Source: Desulfobacterales bacterium (GTDB taxonomy: Bacteria; Desulfobacterota; Desulfobacteria; Desulfobacterales; JAEINQ01). From it: a stretch of DNA of 64,000 nucleotides. Positions within the stretch are counted from its first letter, which is position 1. Each line of letters opens with the position of its first letter. The DNA is taken from positions 27,818 through 91,817 of the forward strand of contig JAEINQ010000019.1 in NCBI GenBank assembly GCA_016342285.1, given 5' to 3'. Both the position numbers and the translations under genes were made by a program. The notes beneath the pieces were generated by a model, which had not been told where the DNA came from, made no database searches, and was given only the letters and a program-made list of their open reading frames with translations. Positions 35,504 through 44,063 of the stretch are shown here, one piece after another.

Positions 35504-35517
35504 TTGGCGGTGCAAAA

Positions 35518-35545
35518 AGCCGGCCGACCTTTTAGTTTGCCGGCT
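35518..35545 (+). promoter_or_regulatory. Hairpin in the atpB-atpE spacer
   Basis: AGCCGGC (35518-35524) and GCCGGCT (35539-35545) can pair across a 14-base loop. No T-run follows. Such spacers are often processing or stabilising hairpins that let the multi-copy c subunit be made in excess; that role is inferred. Confidence 0.5.
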
Positions 35546-35627
35546 CTACAATGTGTGTCATGTTTCCTTGATGGGAAATTGGAAGAAGCAAACTAATATT
35601 AATCATTAAATGGGAGGTAGTGTTCGT

Positions 35628-35909
35628 ATGGAAGCTCAAGCCTTACAGTTCTTCATCGCGTGTGTGACTGCTGCCGGTTTCGGAATCGCCATCGCGGCTT
35701 TCGGTTGCGGTATCGCCCAGGGCCTCGGCCTGAAAGCCGCTGTCGAGGGGATCGCCAGAAACCCCGAGTCTTCCGGTAAGGTCACCGTTACCCTGCTGAT
35801 CGGCCTGGCCATGATCGAATCACTGTGTATTTATGCGCTGGTTATCGCGCTGATTCTGATCTACGCCACACCCATGGCCAAGACCGTCACCGGTCTGCTC
35901 GGCGGCTGA
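35628..35909 (+). CDS. atpE: ATP synthase Fo subunit c
   Basis: A 93-residue two-helix proteolipid. ATG 35628 is chosen because GGGAGG lies 11 bases upstream; the frame also opens at 35610. The ion-binding carboxylate is E64. Q31 in helix 1 and S65 and Y69 in helix 2 match the positions of Na+ ligands in the Ilyobacter-type c ring, while the residue after the Ser is Leu rather than Thr. The loop is ARNPES. Confidence 0.95.
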   Translation: MEAQALQFFIACVTAAGFGIAIAAFGCGIAQGLGLKAAVEGIARNPESSGKVTVTLLIGLAMIESLCIYALVIALILIYATPMAKTVTGLLGG

Positions 35910-35937
35910 TTTACAGCTCGGAACGAAGCATAAAAGA

Positions 35938-35974
35938 CAAGGCGGTGGATTTTCCCACCGCCTTGTTCTTTTTT
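35938..35974 (+). terminator. Rho-independent terminator after atpE
   Basis: An 11-bp perfect stem, CAAGGCGGTGG (35938-35948) with CCACCGCCTTG (35955-35965), is followed by TTCTTTTTT. It ends the Fo operon. Confidence 0.93.
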
Positions 35975-36074
35975 GAGGCGCTTGAATTTTTGTGGCTCTT
36001 CGCTGTTTCATATGGGTAAAACGGTGGCCTCCCACACGAAATAGCGAGGAACCATTTTTGTTGTTCCGAGCCCG

Positions 36075-36262
36075 ATACCCCAGGCAATCCCAGATCCAGG
36101 AAAAGACTGAAGTCTGAAGTCCGAAGACTGAAGGAAGTCAATCCGCAATTTCGTCAATTCGTCAATTCGCAATGCGGCAATCCAACAACTCGATTTCGAT
36201 TCCCCCATCCCAAATCCCAAATCCCAAATCACAGATCACAGATCCCAGATCCCAGATCCAAA
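36075..36262. repeat. Three stacked micro-repeat arrays (GACTGAA, CGTCAATT, ATCCCAG)
   Basis: Between the atpE terminator and the uvrA stop lie, in order, 7-base units GACTGAA/GTCTGAA (about 36103-36135), 8-base units CGTCAATT (36138-36185) and 7-base units ATCCCAA/ATCACAG/ATCCCAG (about 36206-36260). The last array ends 5 bases from the uvrA stop. The region 35975-36074 shows nothing recognisable. Confidence 0.78.
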
Positions 36263-36265
36263 AAA

Positions 36266-39082
36266 TCAACCGAGCAGCGGTGCGAGATACCGTCCGGTAT
36301 GAGAGAGGGGCTCCGCTACGATTTCTTCCGGTGTGCCGCAAGCCACGATCCTGCCTCCGTCATCCCCGCCTTCCGGTCCCAGATCGATAACGTAATCAGC
36401 CGACTTGATGACGTCCAGGTGGTGTTCGATCACCACCACCGTGTTGCCCGTTGCCACGAGACGTTCCAGGACGGTCAGCAGCTTGTGAATGTCTTCCATG
36501 TGCAATCCCGTGGTCGGCTCGTCGAGGATATAGATGGTCCGGCCGGCTTCCCGCTTTCCCAGTTCCCGTGCCAGTTTGACCCGCTGGGCCTCCCCGCCGG
36601 AAAGGGTCGTTGCCGGTTGGCCCAGGCCCAGGTATCCCAACCCCACCTCGACCAGGGTCTGCAGTTTGGGGCGGATGGCCGGTATCCGTTCGAAAAAGGC
36701 CAGAGACTGGTTGACGGTCATATCCAGAACATCGACGATGGTTTTTCCCCGGTACCGGATATCGAGGGTCTCACGGTTGTAGCGCATACCGCGGCAGACG
36801 TCGCAGGGGACGTAGACGTCGGGGAGGAAATGCATTTCGATCTTGACAATGCCGTCTCCCTGGCAGGCCTCGCAGCGACCACCCCGGACGTTAAAACTGA
36901 ACCGCCCGGGCCGATACCCCCGGGCGCGGGCTTCGGCGGTTTTTGAAAAGAGGTCTCGAATAGGGGTGAACAGGCCGGTGTAGGTAACGGGGTTGGACCG
37001 CGGGGTCTTACCGATGGGAGACTGGTCAATGTGGATCACCCGGTCCACGAAGTCAATCCCCTCGATGCTACGATAGGGTCCTGCCGGCACCCGTGCCTGA
37101 TTCAGCCGCTGGGCCAATACCCGATAAAGGGTCTCAAGGACCAGGGTTGACTTTCCTGAACCGGATACCCCGGTGACGCAGATGAAACAACCGATGGGAA
37201 AGATCGCATCAATGGCCTTGAGATTGTTGGCCGTTGCCCCGCGGATGACGATCTGCCTGCCGTCGCCCCTGCGTCGGTGTTCGGGCCGGTCGATGCGGCG
37301 TCGGCCGGAGAGATACTGGCCGGTCAGCGATTGCTTGTCGATACACAACAGCTCGGGCGGGCCGGAGAAAACCACCTCGCCGCCGCGGACGCCGGCGCCG
37401 GGTCCCATGTCTACCACATGGTCCGAAGCCCGAATGGTCTCCTCGTCGTGTTCCACCACCAGGACCGTATTGCCCAGGTCACGCATTTTCATCAGGGTTT
37501 CCAGCAGGCGCTGGTTGTCCCGCTGGTGAAGACCGATACTGGGTTCGTCCAGCACATAGAGCACGCCGGTAAGCTTGGACCCGATCTGGGTGGCCAGCCG
37601 GATGCGTTGACTCTCGCCGCCGGACAAGGTGGCGGCGGACCGGTCCAGGGAGAGATAACCGAGTCCCACATTTTTCAGAAACCCCAACCGGTCCAGGATT
37701 TCCCGGCGGAGTCGGTCGGCGATCAACGCCTGTTTGCCCGCCAGGGTCAGGTGTGAAAAGACCTGGACCGCTTCGGCTACGGAAAAGGCAGTGAATTGAG
37801 ATAGGGTCCGCCCGTCCACCCGAACCGATCGGCTGGCCAGGTTGAGCCTGGCGCCGTGGCATTCCGGGCAGGGGCGGAAGTTCATATAGTGTTTGATCTC
37901 TTCCCGGGCCTGGCTGGAATCGGTTTCCAGGTAACGGCGCTGGAGTTTGGGAATCAATCCGTCATAGACTTTCTCATAGGTATGGCGCTGACCGCCGCGT
38001 TCAAAGAAGAAAGAGATTTTCTCCTTGCCCGATCCGTAAAGAAGAACGGTTTTAAAGCGTTCGGGCAGTTCGCCATAGGGGGTGTAGATGTCGACCCCGT
38101 AGTGACGGGTCAGGGCCTCGAGGAACTCGGCGAAATGGACACTGCTGCGGTTGGCCCAAAGCGCCACAGCCCCGTCCCGCAGGGAGCGTTCGGGATCGGG
38201 GATAACCAGGGCGGGATCGAATTCGGAGGTGGCCCCCAGGCCGTTGCAATGGGGGCAGGCGCCCTGGGGAGAGTTGAACGAAAAGCTGGCCGGCGTGAAC
38301 GGGGCGTAACTGACGCTGCATTTGGGGCAGGCCGATTTTTCGCTGAAGATCATCATTTCTTCGGCTTCCGGTGCCACCATCACCAGGCCGTCGGCCAATG
38401 CCATGGCCAGTTCCAGGGAGTCGGCCAGACGGTTTCGAACCGTCTCACGGATCACCAGACGATCCACCACCACTTCGACGGTATGGCGTTTCTTGGGGTC
38501 GAGCCGCTGGACCATATCCAGTTCCAGGACCTGCCCGTCGACCCGGATGCGGGCAAATCCGTCCTTGCGAAGCCTTCCCAGCAGCTGTTCGTGGCTCCCC
38601 TTGCGCCCCTCTACCATGGGTGCGTAAATGACGATGCGGGTGCCTTCGGGCAGGGCCATGAGGCGGTCGAGCATCTGGTCGAGGGCCTGGGAGGTGATGG
38701 CCTGTCCGCAGAGGTGGCAGTGGGCCGTGCCGACCCTGGCAAAGAGCAATCGGAGGTAGTCGTAGATCTCCGTTACGGTACCGACTGTCGAGCGCGGATT
38801 GTGACCGGCGGATTTTTGCTCGATGGCGATGGCCGGGGCCAACCCCTCGATCAGATCGACATCAGGCTTTTCCAGCCTTTCCAGGAACTGGCGGGCGTAA
38901 GTGGAGAGGGATTCCACATATCGGCGCTGGCCTTCGGCGTAGAGGGTGTCAAAGGCCAGGGATGATTTCCCGGATCCGGAGAGTCCGGTGATGACCACCA
39001 GGCGATTGCGTGGCAGGTCCAGGTCGATGTTTTTCAAGTTGTGCTGTCTGGCACCGCGAATGGTGATCATGCCGCTGGTCAT
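36266..39082 (-). CDS. uvrA: Excinuclease ABC subunit A
   Basis: A 938-residue UvrA, the damage-sensing ATPase of nucleotide excision repair. The first Walker A is GLSGSGKSS at 33-41, and the second (GVSGSGKST) lies about two thirds along. Signature motifs [12 protein letters not shown] and [12 protein letters not shown] are intact. Zinc-finger cysteines occur in [31 protein letters not shown] and PCDVCRGM. Length is normal. It is convergent with the atp genes. Confidence 0.97.
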   Translation of the reverse strand: MTSGMITIRGARQHNLKNIDLDLPRNRLVVITGLSGSGKSSLAFDTLYAEGQRRYVESLSTYARQFLERLEKPDVDLIEGLAPAIAIEQKSAGHNPRSTVGTVTEIYDYLRLLFARVGTAHCHLCGQAITSQALDQMLDRLMALPEGTRIVIYAPMVEGRKGSHEQLLGRLRKDGFARIRVDGQVLELDMVQRLDPKKRHTVEVVVDRLVIRETVRNRLADSLELAMALADGLVMVAPEAEEMMIFSEKSACPKCSVSYAPFTPASFSFNSPQGACPHCNGLGATSEFDPALVIPDPERSLRDGAVALWANRSSVHFAEFLEALTRHYGVDIYTPYGELPERFKTVLLYGSGKEKISFFFERGGQRHTYEKVYDGLIPKLQRRYLETDSSQAREEIKHYMNFRPCPECHGARLNLASRSVRVDGRTLSQFTAFSVAEAVQVFSHLTLAGKQALIADRLRREILDRLGFLKNVGLGYLSLDRSAATLSGGESQRIRLATQIGSKLTGVLYVLDEPSIGLHQRDNQRLLETLMKMRDLGNTVLVVEHDEETIRASDHVVDMGPGAGVRGGEVVFSGPPELLCIDKQSLTGQYLSGRRRIDRPEHRRRGDGRQIVIRGATANNLKAIDAIFPIGCFICVTGVSGSGKSTLVLETLYRVLAQRLNQARVPAGPYRSIEGIDFVDRVIHIDQSPIGKTPRSNPVTYTGLFTPIRDLFSKTAEARARGYRPGRFSFNVRGGRCEACQGDGIVKIEMHFLPDVYVPCDVCRGMRYNRETLDIRYRGKTIVDVLDMTVNQSLAFFERIPAIRPKLQTLVEVGLGYLGLGQPATTLSGGEAQRVKLARELGKREAGRTIYILDEPTTGLHMEDIHKLLTVLERLVATGNTVVVIEHHLDVIKSADYVIDLGPEGGDDGGRIVACGTPEEIVAEPLSHTGRYLAPLLG

Positions 39083-39645
39083 GGAATCGTGGGCTCCTTA
39101 TGGGACTGAATGGGGGGGCGATAGAGTCGCATTGTACCCATGCAAGGGGGCAAAGTAAACCATTTCCGGATCTTAGGGGGTGCTGTTGGAACCCATGACC
39201 GGGGCCTTTGTGTGGGATCTGTAAGGATCCTAATAAAAATATAAAAATTCAAGATATCAGGCGAAATCGGGAGAAAACAGAAGAAAATATTTCATGGTAG
39301 GGATAATTGCGTATCGTGGAATTTGTTAAAATACTTGGATAAAGTTTCAGAATAGGAAAGTCTGTGTTTAAGCGGGGTTGAGTGGTGCCCCACAAATATA
39401 TGCCTGTAAAATAGATAGATATAAATTGTTGATAACTTGTCGTGAACCGGAGCATAAATCCGATTCATTCGGATTGACACTTTTCGGCCGACCCCTTAAA
39501 ACAGATCCTGTCATTGAGTGCGATCTCAACTATTCCTGGATAAGTCTTCCATACCGTTATTTTCCTTTATAGCTGTTCGTTTTTTCACTGAAGGCGCATT
39601 GCCGGCTGTTCGGTGTCGCCAGAACCGGGTCGAGTTTTCAAATCT
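39083..39645. promoter_or_regulatory. AT-rich region upstream of dnaA with promoter and DnaA-box-like sites
   Basis: This 563-base gap is clearly AT-richer than its flanks (39230-39480). A good sigma70-type promoter is present: TTGACA at 39474-39479, 17-base spacer, TAAAAC at 39497-39502, pointing at dnaA. TGTTGATAA at 39427-39435 matches a reverse DnaA box (TGTGGATAA) at 8 of 9 bases; weaker GGATAA sites lie near 39299, 39336 and 39537. No gene is seen. Whether this is an origin or only dnaA autoregulation cannot be decided. Confidence 0.55.
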
Positions 39646-40986
39646 ATGGAGCCTGTCTGGAAAGAAGTCAAAGCCGTTCTTCAACCCCGAATCCCGAGCC
39701 ACAGCTTTCGAATGTGGATCGAGCCATTGGAGCCGATTCGGTTTGAAAACGGCCACATCGTTTTGTCCGCACCCAATTTCTTTTCAAGAAAGAGGGTGCT
39801 TGACCACTACGGTGACATGATCGAAGCCGCCTTGAGCCATGTGTCCGGGCACCCCGGGCGGCTGACTGTCGAACTCGCCGCCGGCAATGGAACCGCCATG
39901 GCCAGTCCGAAAAGCGATCTTCAATTGCAATTGCCGAAGATTACCGTTCAGCCCCATACCGGTCGCCTGTTTCGCAACGACTTTACATTCGACCATTTCG
40001 TCGTGGGGGACAACAACGATTTTGCCTATTCGGCGTCGCTCGCTCTGGCCTCCCGCAAGAACGGATCCCAGCCGGCACTTTATCTGCTGAGCAAAACCGG
40101 TATGGGGAAAAGCCACTTGTCGCAGGCCATCGGGCACCATATCCTCAAGGAATTCCCTCGGGAAAAGGTCTACTATATTACAGCCGAAGATTTCACCAGC
40201 GAGGTGGTTCACGCTTTTCGACACGACGCTGTGGAAGAATTCAAGAGCAAGTACCGAAACGGCTGCGATGTCCTGTTGTTGGAAGACGTTCATTATCTCA
40301 GCGGCAAGGAACGGACCCAGGTCGAGTTGGCCCTGACCCTGGATTTTTTGCTCGAAATGAAAAAGAAGATCATATTCTCAAGTTGTTATCTTCCGTCAGA
40401 GATACCGAAACTCAACGACAAACTGCGTTCACGACTCACCAGCGGGCTCATATCCAATATCGAGCCGCCCAATTTCAGAACCCGTGTGCGGATTCTCAGG
40501 AAAAAGGCCAGCACCAATGGGTGCGACGTTCCGGAGGACGTGTTGCGCTATCTTGCCGGAGAACTCACGGAAGATGTCCGGCAGTTGGAAAGCGGCCTGA
40601 TCGGGGTGGCGGCCAAATCGTCGCTGCTGGGCAGATGCATGGATTTCGAACTTGCCGAGAGCGTGGTGCGGAATATTATCAGGGTCCGAAAAACCATCAC
40701 CGTGGAAGCCATCAAAAGAATGGTTTGCCGCGAATACCGGGTCAGCATCGAAGAGATTGTGTCCAAGTCGCGCAAGCATCACCTGGTTCGGCCCCGGCAG
40801 ATCGCCATCTATCTGTCGCGGCGTTATACCGATGCGCCTCTGCAGATGATCGGCAAGAGTTTCAACCGTTACCACGCGACGGTGCTGCACTCGGTCAACG
40901 CGGTGGAAAAAGATATACATTGCAATGCCGTCACGCGGCGGGAACTGGACCTGCTACGCAAAAAGCTTGAAACAGGTAAGTTTTAG
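39646..40986 (+). CDS. dnaA: DnaA-like replication initiator, divergent
   Basis: A 446-residue protein with the full DnaA layout: domain I (WKEVKAVLQPRIPSHSFRMW), linker (about 80-110), AAA+ domain and C-terminal DNA-binding domain. It is divergent at key sites. Walker A reads SKTGMGKS (149-156), lacking the first Gly. Walker B ends LLEDVH rather than IDDIQ, and sensor I is SSCY rather than SSDR. The box-recognition motif is FNRYHATV (406-413), where canonical DnaA has GGRDHTTV. The Arg finger region LRSRLTSGL is kept. Neighbours are uvrA and suhB, not dnaN, recF or gyrB. It may be a second DnaA paralogue. Confidence 0.88.
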   Translation: MEPVWKEVKAVLQPRIPSHSFRMWIEPLEPIRFENGHIVLSAPNFFSRKRVLDHYGDMIEAALSHVSGHPGRLTVELAAGNGTAMASPKSDLQLQLPKITVQPHTGRLFRNDFTFDHFVVGDNNDFAYSASLALASRKNGSQPALYLLSKTGMGKSHLSQAIGHHILKEFPREKVYYITAEDFTSEVVHAFRHDAVEEFKSKYRNGCDVLLLEDVHYLSGKERTQVELALTLDFLLEMKKKIIFSSCYLPSEIPKLNDKLRSRLTSGLISNIEPPNFRTRVRILRKKASTNGCDVPEDVLRYLAGELTEDVRQLESGLIGVAAKSSLLGRCMDFELAESVVRNIIRVRKTITVEAIKRMVCREYRVSIEEIVSKSRKHHLVRPRQIAIYLSRRYTDAPLQMIGKSFNRYHATVLHSVNAVEKDIHCNAVTRRELDLLRKKLETGKF

Positions 40987-41126
40987 CGCGGAAGCGGCCT
41001 GTTTCGTCGGTTTATAGCGTTTGTCAGAAATACGTTCCGATACCGGTCATTCGGTAGGCTTTTCTGGCAACACGATACCTCCAAAATGTTTTGATATATT
41101 GTTTATGCAACTCTGGGGTAAAAAAA

Positions 41127-41160
41127 AGCCACCTGCTACCGTGCAGGTGGCTTTTGTTTT
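41127..41160 (+). terminator. Rho-independent terminator after dnaA
   Basis: A perfect 10-bp stem, AGCCACCTGC (41127-41136) with GCAGGTGGCT (41143-41152), is followed by TTTGTTTT and preceded by a run of A, so it may serve both strands. The 140 bases between the dnaA stop and this stem have no gene I can support. Confidence 0.9.
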
Positions 41161-41162
41161 TG

Positions 41163-41236
41163 TGATTGGATATTGGAACTTCCCCCCCCCCTATGGGAGG
41201 CCATTTGAAGTCACCCGCTTTGCGGGTGGCGACTCA
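41163..41236 (+). repeat. Dispersed element, family C (copy 2)
   Basis: ATTGGATATTGG heptads, CCCCCTATGGGAGGCC, then ACCCGCTTTGCGGGTGGCGA and CTCAC. The last TCA is the complement of the stop codon of the small protein at 41234. Confidence 0.75.
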
Positions 41237-41431
41237 CTGTATCTTTATGGGTATTGCCTCGCCAGAGACCAGTTCATCGAGGATCTCCATTCGCACATTC
41301 ATGTCCTTTTCAATGGCGCAGCGGATATTGAGCGCGCAGAATTTCTTACACAACGTACGTTCCGGGTTGAATTCTCCAAAACATTCGACTTCGTCGGTTG
41401 GGGTGGTCGGGCTTTGGGTCGATGGGGTCAT
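41234..41431 (-). CDS. Small cysteine-containing protein, translationally coupled to suhB
   Basis: A 65-residue protein I cannot name. Its ATG overlaps the suhB stop (ATGA at 41428-41431), strong evidence that it is translated. Four cysteines, C17, C28, C32 and C38, are set in ECFGEFNPERTLCKKFCALN and IRCAIEKD, a pattern suggesting a metal or Fe-S site, followed by a helix VRMEILDELV. The N-terminal 14 residues are low-complexity Thr/Pro. It lies in the 440-base stretch between dnaA and suhB that otherwise holds a terminator and a family C repeat. Confidence 0.72.
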   Translation of the reverse strand: MTPSTQSPTTPTDEVECFGEFNPERTLCKKFCALNIRCAIEKDMNVRMEILDELVSGEAIPIKIQ

Positions 41432-42216
41432 GGGCGTTTGTCCAGGTTCATGAGGTTGATCATCTCCGTGTGAATGCGGCCGTTGGTGGCCAGAATGCAG
41501 TCTCCGGTCACCCGAAAGGGGTGATCGTTAAAATCGGTTACCCGTGCCCCGGCCTCGCAGGCGATTACCGTGCCGGCTGCCGTATCCCAGGGCTTTAGGT
41601 TCTGTTCCCAGAAGCCGTCGAAACGGCCGCAGGCCAAGAAACACAGATCCAGGGCCGCCGCGCCGAGCCGGCGGACCCCCCGGCTGGCGTCAAGGCCACG
41701 GGAGAGCCGCCGCATCAGTGGGTCGCGGATCTCTTTTAGGTTGTATGGGAATCCGGTGGCCAAAAGACCGTCGGCGAGGCAATCGGTCTGGGATACCGAG
41801 ATGGGCCGCCCGTTGAGGGTCGCCCCCTGGTTCGTAACGGCTGAGAACAATTCTCCGGTAATCGGGTTTAGAACCACACCCACCACGGGGATACCCTGAC
41901 GAACAAAGGCGATGGATATTGCGAAAATCCCGATTCCGTGGGCAAAGTTGGTGGTGCCGTCCAGGGGGTCGATGAGCCATGAGAAGATCTCGCTGCCCGG
42001 CCGAACGCCGCTTTCCTCGGCCACGATGGTATGGCTCGGAAATGTTTTTCCGATGATATCAACAATGATCCGCTCCGATGCGATATCCGCCTCTGTCACC
42101 AAGTCGTTGGCGCTCTTTTTTTCAATCCGGAATCGATTGCCGAAGTGGGACAGGAGAATCCGTCCACCACTGAACGCGGCGGCGACAGCGATACGTTTGA
42201 CCTGTTGAAGATCCAT
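41428..42216 (-). CDS. suhB: Inositol-1-monophosphatase family protein (SuhB-like)
   Basis: A 262-residue Mg2+-dependent phosphatase. Metal-binding blocks are all present: VAEESG, WLIDPLDGTTNFAHGI and the C-terminal PWDTAAGTVIACEAGARV. In E. coli SuhB also works in rRNA antitermination. Here it is downstream of hflX and upstream of a coupled small protein on the minus strand. Confidence 0.93.
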   Translation of the reverse strand: MDLQQVKRIAVAAAFSGGRILLSHFGNRFRIEKKSANDLVTEADIASERIIVDIIGKTFPSHTIVAEESGVRPGSEIFSWLIDPLDGTTNFAHGIGIFAISIAFVRQGIPVVGVVLNPITGELFSAVTNQGATLNGRPISVSQTDCLADGLLATGFPYNLKEIRDPLMRRLSRGLDASRGVRRLGAAALDLCFLACGRFDGFWEQNLKPWDTAAGTVIACEAGARVTDFNDHPFRVTGDCILATNGRIHTEMINLMNLDKRP

Positions 42217-42383
42217 AGGGCCACAGCTTTAGCCCTCTTTCAATGGCCATGTCAACCCCAAATGGCGTCGCCCGCAGGGTTCCGGATTGGGCCGATATTC
42301 AACGAACCTCGCGGCCCGGTGGCCGCCACCATGCCGAGCGGCGTTGACCGTTGCCGGCAGGCAGGGGAAAAGAGACGGTTTTT

Positions 42384-44063
42384 TTACTCTGGCATAAAGC
42401 CACTTTCCGACGCTATTTCCGACAGGGGCTCGCAGCGGCGGACCAGGGCGACGATCCGGGCCATTCGATCCACCAGGGGTGCCAGGCTTTGTCGATCCAG
42501 AGCCGAGATGGCCACGGCATCAAGCCGTTCGACCTGGACGGCAAGCGCATCGTCGTCCATGCAATCCATCTTGTTGAGGACGCGCAGGGTCGGAATCCGA
42601 TTCAGATCGAGGTCCTCGAGGATGGCTTCGACGGACCGGATCTGCTCGGCGAAGCGGGGATTGCTCACATCGATGACGTGCAGCAGCAGGTCAGCGCCCT
42701 CCAACTCTTCCAGTGTCGCGCGAAAGGCGACCATGAGTTCTTTGGGCAGGTCCTTGATGAAGCCGACCGTATCGGTGATGATGACTTCCATGTCTTGGGG
42801 AAAGCGCAGGCGCCGGCTGGCCGGGTCCAGGGTGGCAAAGAGCCGGTTCTCGGCACGAACCCGGCTTTGGGTCAGGGTGTTGAGCAGGGTTGATTTGCCG
42901 GCATTGGTGTAGCCGATGATGGAGATAACCGGCAGTCCCTTCTTGTTTCGTTTGGACTTTTGTTGCCGACGCTGCCCTTTGACCTTGGTGAGCGATCGTT
43001 CGAGCCGGTGGATGCGATCCCGGATCCGTCTTCGGTTGATCTCCAGTTTGGTTTCGCCGGGTCCCCGGCCGCCGATGCCGCCGGTCAGTCGTGACATGGC
43101 CGTATTCTTGGTGACCAGGCGCGGCATCAGGTAGCGAAGCTGAGCCAGCTCCACCTGGAGTTTGCCTTCACGGGTCTGGGCGCGCTGGGCGAAGATATCC
43201 AGAATCAATTGGGTCCGGTCGATGACCTTGATGTCGGTCTGGTCGGTAATGGACCGGATCTGGGACGCGTTGAGTTCCTGATCGAAGACGATGAGACTGA
43301 CGGCTTTTTGCATGGCCATCAAGGTGAGTTCCTGAAGTTTTCCGCGACCCATGAGAAAGCGGGTGTCGATGGTTTTTCGTTGCTGAAGAATCGTGTCGAT
43401 AACGACGATGCTGCTGGAGCGCGCCAGCTCCCGCAGTTCGGCCAGCGAAGCCAAGGCTGCCCGGGGGGGGGCCGTGGTCACGCTGATCAGCAGGGCGCGT
43501 TCCTTGTCAGCAGCCCCGTGGCGCGTCGACCGCAGATTGGCCAGTTCGTCTTCCAGGGCCAGAATCAGGTCGAGGCAGCCGATATCGAGCTGTTCGGGAG
43601 CCAGGGGGGCCATGATCCGGTAAGGGGCCTCGGCCGGACCGGAGGGTAGAATATGGGCCACATGAACCTGATGCGGTGTTCCGGCATCGGTCAGCGTGAT
43701 GGCCGCCATCAGGTCGAGCCGCAGCAAGGCCAGGTCGGTGAAATCGTCCCGGGTCAGGGCTTCCCGGTCGAGATGGGTGTGCACGCACCGCAGCCCTCTG
43801 AGTCGGCCCGGGGCCAATCGGTACTCGCTCAGGTCCGGAATGACAATTTTCTGGGGGTCGCCGACGATGACGATGACGATTCGTCCCTGTCGATCGATGA
43901 GAATGCCAACCTGCCGGCGAATCTCCATACTGATGTCGGTCAGGGCCTTGGTCAGCTCAAAGGAGGCGACGTTTTCCCGGGGCGTGCGGCGGCGGTAAAG
44001 ATTTTCCAGGCGGTGAAGTTGACTGGCTTTGAGTCCCGCGGCATTTCCGTACAGCCGTTTCAT
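42384..44063 (-). CDS. hflX: GTPase HflX
   Basis: A 559-residue ribosome-associated GTPase. The HflX-specific glycine-rich segment GGIGGRGPGETKLEINRR is at 328-345 and the G1 motif GYTNAGKS at 384-391, followed by DTVGFIKDLP and NKMD. It carries about 170 extra N-terminal residues compared with E. coli HflX, as in many anaerobes. HflX splits stalled 70S ribosomes. It is coupled to dnaB by an ATGA overlap (44060-44063). Confidence 0.95.
   Translation of the reverse strand: MKRLYGNAAGLKASQLHRLENLYRRRTPRENVASFELTKALTDISMEIRRQVGILIDRQGRIVIVIVGDPQKIVIPDLSEYRLAPGRLRGLRCVHTHLDREALTRDDFTDLALLRLDLMAAITLTDAGTPHQVHVAHILPSGPAEAPYRIMAPLAPEQLDIGCLDLILALEDELANLRSTRHGAADKERALLISVTTAPPRAALASLAELRELARSSSIVVIDTILQQRKTIDTRFLMGRGKLQELTLMAMQKAVSLIVFDQELNASQIRSITDQTDIKVIDRTQLILDIFAQRAQTREGKLQVELAQLRYLMPRLVTKNTAMSRLTGGIGGRGPGETKLEINRRRIRDRIHRLERSLTKVKGQRRQQKSKRNKKGLPVISIIGYTNAGKSTLLNTLTQSRVRAENRLFATLDPASRRLRFPQDMEVIITDTVGFIKDLPKELMVAFRATLEELEGADLLLHVIDVSNPRFAEQIRSVEAILEDLDLNRIPTLRVLNKMDCMDDDALAVQVERLDAVAISALDRQSLAPLVDRMARIVALVRRCEPLSEIASESGFMPE

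Noticed and set aside
37856..38965. 369-codon open frame on the plus strand inside uvrA
   Set aside because: The uvrA reading is unmistakable over the whole span.
41021..41473. 150-codon open frame after dnaA
   Set aside because: It crosses a perfect terminator and a family C repeat and overlaps the coupled small gene on the other strand.
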